DNA of 17,865 nucleotides from AC-37 sp036386455. Its GTDB lineage: Bacteria; Actinomycetota; Thermoleophilia; Solirubrobacterales; Thermoleophilaceae. The position numbers and the translations under genes are program-made. Where the stretch lies: contig DASVVS010000088.1 of the NCBI GenBank assembly GCA_036386455.1, positions 1-17,865 of the forward strand, in the 5' to 3' direction. The notes beneath the pieces are model-generated. The model had not been told where the DNA came from. It searched no databases and saw only the letters and a program-made list of their open reading frames with translations. Numbering within the stretch: the stretch's first letter is position 1; each line of letters begins with the position of its first letter. This document shows, piece by piece, positions 1 through 7,309 of this stretch.

Positions 1-1
1 C

Positions 2-3000
2 CCCCTGACCTACAGCTACCAGTGGCGCCGCTGCGACAGCGCGGGCGCGAGCTGCGCCGACATCTCCGGCGCGACCGCCTCCACCTACGTGGCCCAGCAG
101 GCCGACGTGGGTGGCACCGTGCGCGTCGTCGTCACGGCGACCAACTCGGCCGGCAATGCCTCGGCCACCAGCGCCCAGACCTCCTCGGTCGCCGCGACCG
201 CGCCGGTCAACACCGCGCTGCCGGCGATCAGCGGCACGCCCCAGCAGGGCCAGACGCTCACCGCGTCCAACGGGACCTGGACCGGCACGGCCCCGATCAC
301 CTACGCCTACCAGTGGCAGCGCTGCGACGCCTCCGGCGCGAACTGCTCGAGCATCTCCGGCGCGACGAGCCAGACCTACTCGGTGCAGGCCGCCGACGTG
401 ACCACACCGGCCTCGACGCTCCGCGTGGTCGTCTTCGCGAGCAACTCGGCGGGCATGACCCCGGCGACCAGCGCGCAGACCTCCTCGGTCGGCGCCGTCG
501 CTCCGGCGAACACCGCTCTGCCCACCATCTCCGGCACGCCGCAGCACGGCCAGACGCTCACCGCCTCCAACGGCACCTGGACGGGCACGGCACCGATCAG
601 CTACAGCTACCAGTGGCGCCGCTGCGACGCCTCGGGTGCGAGCTGCGCCGACATCTCCGGCGCGACCGCCTCCACCTACACGGCCCAGCAGGCCGACGTC
701 GGCGGCACGGTCCGCGTCGTGGTGACGGCGACGAACTCGGCGGGCAACGCCTCGGCCACCAGCAACCAGACCTCCTCGGTCGCCGCCGTCGCCCCGGCGA
801 ACACCGCTCTGCCCACGATCAGCGGCACCCCGCAGCACGGCCAGACCCTGACCGCCACGAACGGCACCTGGACCGGCACCACGCCGCTGACCTACACCTA
901 CCAGTGGCGCCGCTGCGACAGCGCGGGCGCCAACTGCGTGAGCATCTCGGGCGCCACGAGCCAGACCTACGTGGTGCAGGCGGCCGACGCCACCTCGCCG
1001 GCCTCCACGATCCGCGTGGTCGTGACCGCCACCAACTCCGCCGGCAACGCCTCGGCCACCAGCAACCAGACCGCCTCGGTCACGGGCGTGGCCCCGGCCA
1101 ACACCGCGCTGCCCGCCATCTCCGGCACGCCGCAGCACGGCCAGACCCTGACCGCCACGACCGGGACCTGGACGGGCACGACCCCGATCTCCTACGCCTA
1201 CCAGTGGCGCCGCTGCGATAGCGCGGGCGCGAACTGCGTGAGCATCTCCGGCGCCACCGGCTCGACCTACGCCGTGCAGGCCGCCGACGTGACCACGCCG
1301 GCCTCCACGATCCGCGTCGTGGTGACCGCCACCAACGTGGCCGGCAACGCCTCGGCCACGAGCGCGCAGACCTCGAACGTGACCGCCACGCCGCCGGCGA
1401 ACACCGCGCTGCCGACGATCAGCGGCACCGCTCGCCACGGTCAGACGCTCACGGCCAGCAACGGCACCTGGACCGGCACGACCCCGCTCACCTACACCTA
1501 CCAGTGGCGCCGCTGCGACAGCGCGGGCGCCAGCTGCGCCGACATCTCCGGCGCCACGAGCCAGACCTACGTGGCCCAGCAGGCCGACGTGGGCGGCACC
1601 GTCCGCGTCGTCGTCACGGCGACCAACTCCGCCGGCAACGCCTCGGCCACGAGCGCGCAGACCGGCTCGGTCGCCGCGACCGCCCCGGTCAACACCGCTC
1701 TGCCGGTGATCAGCGGCACGGCCCGCCACGGCCAGACGCTGACCACGAGCAACGGCACCTGGACCGGCACCACGCCGCTGACCTACACCTACCAGTGGCG
1801 CCGCTGCGACTCGGCCGGCGCCAGCTGCGCCGACATCTCGGGCGCCACGAGCCAGACCTACGTGGCCCAGCAGGCCGACGTGGGCTCCACGGTCCGCGTG
1901 GTCGTGACGGCGACCAACTCCGCCGGCAACGCTTCGGCCACGAGCGCCCAGACCTCCTCGGTCGCGGCCACCGCTCCGGTCAACACCGCGCTGCCGGTCG
2001 TCAGCGGCACGCCCCAGCACGGCCAGACTCTGAGCGCCTCGAACGGCACCTGGACCGGCACCGCGCCGATCGACTACACCTACCAGTGGCGCCGCTGCGA
2101 CAACACCGGCGCCGGCTGCTCGGACATCTCCGGCGCCACCAGCCAGACCTACGTCGTGCAGCAGGCCGACGTCACCTCGCCGAGCGCCTCCACGATCCGC
2201 GTGGTCGTGACGGCCACCAACTCGGCCGGCAACGCGGCCGCCACGAGCGTCCACACCTCGTCGGTCACCCCGGCGCCCCCGGTCAACGGCTCGGCCCCGT
2301 CGATCACCGGCACGCCGCGCGACGGCCAGACCCTGACCGCGAGCAACGGCACCTGGACCGGCACGTCGCCCTTCACCTACGCGCACCAGTGGCGCCGCTG
2401 CGACAGCTCGGGCGCGAACTGCGTGAACATCACCGGCGCCACCGGCGCGACCTACGACCTGACCCCGGCCGACGTCGGCTCCACGATCCGCGTGGCCGTG
2501 ACCGCGACCAACGCCGCGGGCAGCCAGAGCGCCACCAGCGGCCAGACCGCGACCGTCACCGCCCGCCCGCCGGTCAACACCGCGTTGCCGGTCGTGAGCG
2601 GCGACCGCGAGGAGGGCGAGGTCCTGTCCGCCACGCCCGGCACCTGGACCGGCACGCCGGCGATCTCCTACGAGTACGCCTGGGTCCGCTGCGACCTGAC
2701 CGGCGGCGACTGCGACACGATCGCGGGCGCCACCAGCTCGACCTACCTCCTGCAGTCGGCCGACGTGGGCCACACCGTGCGCGTGAACGTGACCGCCTCG
2801 AACGCCGGCGGCAGCGACACCGCACGGAGCGACACCGGCGCCAAGGTCGACCCGACCGGCCCCGTCAACACGGGCGGCCCGGCGATCACCGGCACGCCGC
2901 GCGACGGCGAGACCCTGACGGCCTCGAGCGGCACGTGGACCGGCAGCGCGCCGATCACGTTCGCCTACCGGTGGAGCCGCTGCGACAGCGCGGGCGCGAA

Positions 3001-6000
3001 CTGCGCCGACATCCCCGGCGCGACCAGCCAGACCTACGACCTGATCCCCGGCGACGTCGACTCGACGATCCGCGTGGCCGTGACCGCCACCAACGCGGCC
3101 GGCGACACGCCCGCCACGAGCGCGCAGACCGACGTCGTCGAGGCGCGCGCGCCGGTGAACACGGCCGCCCCGGTCATCACGGGCGACGCGGAGGACGGCG
3201 GCATGCTGAGCGCCACCACCGGCACCTGGACCGGCACGCCGGCGATCACCTACGCCTACCAGTGGCAGCGCTGCGACGCCGGCGGCTCGGACTGCCAGGA
3301 CGTGGACGGCGCCACCGGCTCGAACTACCCGCTCGGCGAGGCCGACGTGCACTCCACGATGCGGGTCGTCGTGACCGCCACCAACGCCGGCGGCAGCGAC
3401 GACGCCTCGAGCGACGCCTCGGACGAGGTGGAGCCGGTAGCGCCGGTCAACACCGCGCCGCCCGTCATCAGCGGCAACTTCGAGGACGGCCAGACCGTGA
3501 GCGCCACCCACGGCACCTGGACCGGCACGCCGGCGATCTCCTACAGCTACCAGTGGCAGCGCTGCGACGACGCGGGCGCGGGCTGCGCCGACGTCTCCGG
3601 CGCCACGAGCTCGACCTACGAGCTGACCCCCGCCGACGTCGGCGGCACCGTGCGCGTGGTCGTGCGGGCCGCGAACGAGGCCGGCGCCGACATCGCCGCC
3701 AGCGACGCGGGCGACGAGGTCGCGGCCGACAAGCCGGCGCTCACCGCGCAGCCGTCCATCTCGGGCACCGCGCGCGACGGCGAGACGCTGACCGCCGGCC
3801 ACGGCACCTGGAGCGGCACCCCGGCCATCGGCTACGGCTACCGCTGGACCCGCTGCGACACGGGCGGCACCAACTGCTCCGAGATCACCGGCGCCACGAG
3901 CCAGACCTACGAGCTGACTCCGGCCGACGTCGGCTCCACGATCCGCGTGGTCGTGACGGCCACGAACGCCGCCGGCGACACGGTGGCCGACAGCGTGCAG
4001 ACCGCGGTCGTGGTCGCGCGCCCGCCGGTCAACACGGCCGCCCCGGTCATCACGGGCGACGCCGAGGAGGGCGAGACGCTGAGCGCCACCACCGGCACCT
4101 GGACCGGCACCCCGATGATCACCTTCGGCTACCAGTGGCGCCGCTGCGACGCCGCGGGCGCGAGCTGCGTGAACGTCTCCGGCGCCACCGGCTCGACCTA
4201 CGAGCTGACCCCGGCCGACGTCGGCTCGGCGATGCGCGTGGTCGTGACCGGGACGAACGGCGCGGGCAGCGACAACGCCTCGAGCTCCGCGACCGCCGAG
4301 GTCGACGCGGTCGCCCCGGTGAACACGACCGCCCCGGTCGTGAGCGGCGACTACGAGGACGGCGCGACGCTGAGCGCCACCACCGGCGCCTGGACCGGCA
4401 CGCCGACCATCACCTTCCGTCACCGCTGGACGCGCTGCGACGCCGGCGGCGCCAACTGCTCGCCGATCGCCGGCGCCGAGAGCGCGACCTACAAGCTGAC
4501 CGCGGCCGACATCGGGCACACCGTGCGCGCGGTCGTGCTCGCCGACAACGCGGGCGGCCAGGGCACCGCCGCGAGCGACCCGACCGGCGCCATCGCCGCC
4601 AAGGGCCCGCTCTCCGGCAACCCCGGCCCGTCGATCAGCGGCACCGCGCGCGACGGCCAGGCCCTGACCGCGAGCAACGGCACCTGGACCGGCACCGCGC
4701 CGATCGGCTTCGGCCACCAGTGGCGCCGCTGCGACGCCACGGGCGCGAGCTGCGTGAACATCACCGGCGCGACCGGCGCGACCTACGTGCTGACCCCGGC
4801 CGACGTCGGCTCGACCATCCGCGTGGTCGTGACCGCCACGAACGCGGGCGGCAGCGACAGCAAGACGAGCTCCCAGAGCGCCGTCGTGACCGCCCGGCCG
4901 CCGGTGAACACCGTCGCCCCGGCCGTGACCGGCACGAACGAGGACGGCCAGACGCTGAGCGCGGGCCAAGGCACCTGGACCGGCACCCCGGCCATCGCCT
5001 ACGGGTACCAGTGGCAGCGCTGCAACAGCTCCGGCGCGAGCTGCGTGAACGTGAGCGGCGCCACCGGCTCGACCTACGCCCTGACCCCGGCCGACCTCGG
5101 CTCGCGGATGCGCGTGGTCGTGACCGGCACGAACGCGGGCGGCTCGAGCAGCGCCTCCTCGACCCCGGGCGCCGCCGTGACCCCCGAGAAGCCGTCGAGC
5201 ACGTCGAACCCCACGATCTCCGGCACCCCGCGCGACGGCTTCACGCTGACCGCGAACCCGGGCGGCTGGGACGGCACGGCGCCGATCACCCACACCTACC
5301 AGTGGCAGCGCTGCGACTCGGCCGGCTCGAACTGCACGAGCGTCTCCGGCGCGATCGGCTCGCTCTACGTGCTCGGCGCGAGTGACGTCGGCCACCGCAT
5401 GCGCGTGATCGTGACCGGCACGAACGGGGGCGGCAGCGCCTCGGGCACCAGCTCCCCGACCACCGCGGTCGCCGGCAACGCGCCCGTCAACACGGTCGCC
5501 CCGGTCATCTCGGGCACCCACCGCGACGGCCAGACCCTGACCTCCACCACCGGCACCTGGACCGGCACGCCGACGATCTCCTACGCGCGCCAGTGGCTGC
5601 GCTGCGCCGCGGACGGCACCGGCTGCGTGGCGATCGCGGGCGCGACCGGCTCGAGCCACGCGCTCACCGGCGCCGACGTGGGCAAGCGCATCCGCCTCAC
5701 CGTGACGGCGACCAACATGGCCGGCAACGCCTCGGCGACCTCGGCGAACTCCGGTGGCCCGGTGGCCGCGGACGAGCCCGCCCCGACGGCTCCCCCGACG
5801 ATCTCCGGCACGCCCAAGGAGGGCGAGAAGCTGACCGCGACGCCCGGCACCTGGACCGGCACCGGCCCGCTCGAGCACGGCTACAGGTGGCAGCGCTGCG
5901 ACGCCGACGGCGCGAACTGCGTGGACATCCCCGGCGCCGGCGCCCCGACCTACGAGCTGACCGGCGACGACGTGGGCCACACGCTCCGCGTGATCGTCAC

Positions 6001-7210
6001 CACGACGGGCCCCGGCGGGAGCAAGAGCTCGACCTCGAGCCCAACCCCGAAGGTCGAGGCCAAGCCGACCGACCCGAAGCCCGAGCCCCAGCCGCCCGTC
6101 AACGACGGCCTGCCGACCGTGAGCGGCGAGGCCAAGCCCGGCTCCACGCTGACCGGCACGCCCGGCCACTGGACGCCGACGCCCTCCGGCCTCGCCTACC
6201 AGTGGGAGCGCTGCGACGCCTCCGGCGCCAACTGCCAGCCGATCCCGGGCGCCACGGGCGAGACCTACGTCCCGGCCGACGCCGACGACGGCTCGCGCAT
6301 CCGCGTGACGGTGACCGCGACGAACGGCGACGGCTCCCGCCAGGCGAGCTCCGAGCCCACCGCCGTGGTGCGCCGTCCCAACGACCTGGACCAGATCCCC
6401 GGCAGCTTCGTCGATCCGCAGACCTGCACCCGGATCGCGGCCGGCACCGGCGTCAAGCGCAAGTCGCTGAAGGAGTTCGGCACGGTCAAGGTCCTGCTGC
6501 GCGCCAGCGCCTTCGTCTCGCCCGAGAACCCGCTGCGGCTCTCGACCAGCGCCTCGAAGAACAACCTCAAGGCCGTCCGCTACCTGCTCGACGGCCGCTC
6601 GGTGGGCCAGCCCAAGCGCAAGCCCTACTGGCAGGACATCAAGCCCCAGGCGCTCGCCGTGAGCGGCAAGGACGTGCACCAGGTGGCCGTCACGCTCGTG
6701 CCGAAGACCGGCAAGGCCGTGGTCTGGGCCTTCGAGGTCAAGACCGTCCCCTGCGAGAACATCCTCAGCACGACCCAGTGGAAGACCGGCACCGGCAGCG
6801 GCCTGCGCCTGCGCGTCGACAGCAAGGGCGCGCTCGGCCCGGTCCAGTTCAGGGTCCCGGCGACGATGCTGCCGAAGGTCGGACGCGACATCGACAAGGG
6901 CGTCGGGCGCGTGCGGGTCTTCACGAAGGCCGGCGCGAAGCCCTACACGCTGAAGATGACCAAGGCGGGCGGGGCCGTCCTGCTCGGCGGCGCGAACGGC
7001 GCTCCCAGGGTCGAGCTGACCCGGACCGGCGCGGTCGTCACGGGTCTGCCGGAGGGCACCGGGATCGTGGAGCTCACGCTCTACACCCAGAAGGGGAGCC
7101 AGCCGCGGGCCCTGCTCGCCAAGGGCAAGAAGGCCAACCTCTCGGCCACGACGACGTCCGCCGGGGTGCCTGTCAGCCTGAAGTCGGTCCTCGTCGGCAC
7201 CGGCCGCTAG
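2..7210 (+). CDS. Giant Ig-like tandem-repeat surface/secreted protein, 5'-truncated by the window
   Basis: The reading frame is already open at base 2 and runs 2402 codons to TAG at 7208-7210, so the true start and any signal peptide lie upstream. In-frame GTG codons such as 89 sit inside a repeat and are not the real start. After a partial repeat come 21 complete units of mostly 97-101 residues (last 104). Each has a GTWTGT strand, Y-x-W-x-R-C-D-x-x-G-x-x-C, an (I/V)-x-G-A-T-x-x-x-Y loop, an A-D-V-G-x-T-x-R-V-x-V-T-A-T-N strand and a Ser/Thr/Ala-rich linker. This resembles bacterial Ig-like beta-sandwich repeats of cell-surface proteins. The last 278 residues (6374-7207) form a different, basic, beta-rich domain with two cysteines. 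I see no LPxTG motif, transmembrane helix or catalytic motif. A structural or adhesive extracellular role is inferred; the function is unknown. Confidence 0.9.
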   Translation, partial: PLTYSYQWRRCDSAGASCADISGATASTYVAQQADVGGTVRVVVTATNSAGNASATSAQTSSVAATAPVNTALPAISGTPQQGQTLTASNGTWTGTAPITYAYQWQRCDASGANCSSISGATSQTYSVQAADVTTPASTLRVVVFASNSAGMTPATSAQTSSVGAVAPANTALPTISGTPQHGQTLTASNGTWTGTAPISYSYQWRRCDASGASCADISGATASTYTAQQADVGGTVRVVVTATNSAGNASATSNQTSSVAAVAPANTALPTISGTPQHGQTLTATNGTWTGTTPLTYTYQWRRCDSAGANCVSISGATSQTYVVQAADATSPASTIRVVVTATNSAGNASATSNQTASVTGVAPANTALPAISGTPQHGQTLTATTGTWTGTTPISYAYQWRRCDSAGANCVSISGATGSTYAVQAADVTTPASTIRVVVTATNVAGNASATSAQTSNVTATPPANTALPTISGTARHGQTLTASNGTWTGTTPLTYTYQWRRCDSAGASCADISGATSQTYVAQQADVGGTVRVVVTATNSAGNASATSAQTGSVAATAPVNTALPVISGTARHGQTLTTSNGTWTGTTPLTYTYQWRRCDSAGASCADISGATSQTYVAQQADVGSTVRVVVTATNSAGNASATSAQTSSVAATAPVNTALPVVSGTPQHGQTLSASNGTWTGTAPIDYTYQWRRCDNTGAGCSDISGATSQTYVVQQADVTSPSASTIRVVVTATNSAGNAAATSVHTSSVTPAPPVNGSAPSITGTPRDGQTLTASNGTWTGTSPFTYAHQWRRCDSSGANCVNITGATGATYDLTPADVGSTIRVAVTATNAAGSQSATSGQTATVTARPPVNTALPVVSGDREEGEVLSATPGTWTGTPAISYEYAWVRCDLTGGDCDTIAGATSSTYLLQSADVGHTVRVNVTASNAGGSDTARSDTGAKVDPTGPVNTGGPAITGTPRDGETLTASSGTWTGSAPITFAYRWSRCDSAGANCADIPGATSQTYDLIPGDVDSTIRVAVTATNAAGDTPATSAQTDVVEARAPVNTAAPVITGDAEDGGMLSATTGTWTGTPAITYAYQWQRCDAGGSDCQDVDGATGSNYPLGEADVHSTMRVVVTATNAGGSDDASSDASDEVEPVAPVNTAPPVISGNFEDGQTVSATHGTWTGTPAISYSYQWQRCDDAGAGCADVSGATSSTYELTPADVGGTVRVVVRAANEAGADIAASDAGDEVAADKPALTAQPSISGTARDGETLTAGHGTWSGTPAIGYGYRWTRCDTGGTNCSEITGATSQTYELTPADVGSTIRVVVTATNAAGDTVADSVQTAVVVARPPVNTAAPVITGDAEEGETLSATTGTWTGTPMITFGYQWRRCDAAGASCVNVSGATGSTYELTPADVGSAMRVVVTGTNGAGSDNASSSATAEVDAVAPVNTTAPVVSGDYEDGATLSATTGAWTGTPTITFRHRWTRCDAGGANCSPIAGAESATYKLTAADIGHTVRAVVLADNAGGQGTAASDPTGAIAAKGPLSGNPGPSISGTARDGQALTASNGTWTGTAPIGFGHQWRRCDATGASCVNITGATGATYVLTPADVGSTIRVVVTATNAGGSDSKTSSQSAVVTARPPVNTVAPAVTGTNEDGQTLSAGQGTWTGTPAIAYGYQWQRCNSSGASCVNVSGATGSTYALTPADLGSRMRVVVTGTNAGGSSSASSTPGAAVTPEKPSSTSNPTISGTPRDGFTLTANPGGWDGTAPITHTYQWQRCDSAGSNCTSVSGAIGSLYVLGASDVGHRMRVIVTGTNGGGSASGTSSPTTAVAGNAPVNTVAPVISGTHRDGQTLTSTTGTWTGTPTISYARQWLRCAADGTGCVAIAGATGSSHALTGADVGKRIRLTVTATNMAGNASATSANSGGPVAADEPAPTAPPTISGTPKEGEKLTATPGTWTGTGPLEHGYRWQRCDADGANCVDIPGAGAPTYELTGDDVGHTLRVIVTTTGPGGSKSSTSSPTPKVEAKPTDPKPEPQPPVNDGLPTVSGEAKPGSTLTGTPGHWTPTPSGLAYQWERCDASGANCQPIPGATGETYVPADADDGSRIRVTVTATNGDGSRQASSEPTAVVRRPNDLDQIPGSFVDPQTCTRIAAGTGVKRKSLKEFGTVKVLLRASAFVSPENPLRLSTSASKNNLKAVRYLLDGRSVGQPKRKPYWQDIKPQALAVSGKDVHQVAVTLVPKTGKAVVWAFEVKTVPCENILSTTQWKTGTGSGLRLRVDSKGALGPVQFRVPATMLPKVGRDIDKGVGRVRVFTKAGAKPYTLKMTKAGGAVLLGGANGAPRVELTRTGAVVTGLPEGTGIVELTLYTQKGSQPRALLAKGKKANLSATTTSAGVPVSLKSVLVGTGR
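197..2272 (+). repeat. Homogenised block of near-identical repeats (units 1-7)
   Basis: Units 1-7 are far more alike than the downstream units, at the DNA as well as the protein level. Segments such as the Gln-Trp-Arg-Arg-Cys-Asp and Ser-Ala-Gly-Asn-Ala-Ser-Ala-Thr-Ser stretches recur with nearly the same codons. Units 5 and 6 differ at only six of 97 residues. This indicates recent unit duplication or gene conversion at this end of the array. Assembly collapse or expansion in the source genome is possible in such a block. Confidence 0.8.
197..6373 (+). repeat. Array of 21 tandem Ig-like coding repeats
   Basis: Complete units begin at 197, 497, 788, 1088, 1388, 1679, 1970, 2273, 2564, 2855, 3146, 3437, 3728, 4019, 4310, 4601, 4895, 5186, 5477, 5771 and 6062. 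The basic period is 291 bp (97 codons). Units 1, 3 and 4 have 300 bp and unit 7 has 303 bp, because a Gly-Gly/Gly-Ser turn is replaced by Thr-Thr-Pro-Ala-Ser or similar. A partial unit at 2-196 shows that the array continues upstream. The unit junction was set at the residue before the A/P-P-V-N-T linker and is a convention. Confidence 0.92.
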
Positions 7211-7296
7211 CACCCTCGCGCCCGGCCCCCGGCGGAGACCCCGCAAACTCCGGCGGACCCCGGCCCCGGCGCCGTCTTTCCGGCCGGACCCGCGCC

Positions 7297-7302
7297 TAAT
7301 GT
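7297..7302 (+). promoter_or_regulatory. Candidate -10 box (TAATGT) for leaderless dnaE transcription
   Basis: TAATGT is followed by seven bases and then GTG at 7310, the spacing expected if transcription starts at the start codon. The intergenic region is otherwise almost purely G and C, so the AT-rich hexamer stands out. No good -35 element is visible. The same geometry recurs before three other genes in the window. Confidence 0.45.
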
Positions 7303-7309
7303 GGAGCCC

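Noticed and set aside
1504..5385. A 1293-codon open frame in the +1 register of the repeat gene, rich in Arg, His and Asp
   Set aside because: It is the out-of-frame shadow of the GC-rich repeat gene. Its composition is unnatural and its periodicity mirrors the real frame. The same applies to the open frames at 22-1221 and 5593-7299.
85..6159. A ladder of about 67-75 codon antisense open frames repeating every 291 bp or so
   Set aside because: They recur because the coding repeat recurs; each is the antisense of one unit and has no initiation signals.
197..6373. CRISPR-like or mobile repeat array
   Set aside because: Repeats are contiguous coding units without spacers, with no cas genes and no terminal inverted repeats.
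7211..7296. Terminator after the giant gene
   Set aside because: CCGGCC (7260-7265) and GGCCGG (7282-7287) can pair, and there is a nearby short direct repeat of CCGGCGGA, but both are trivial in DNA this GC-rich and the loop is long.
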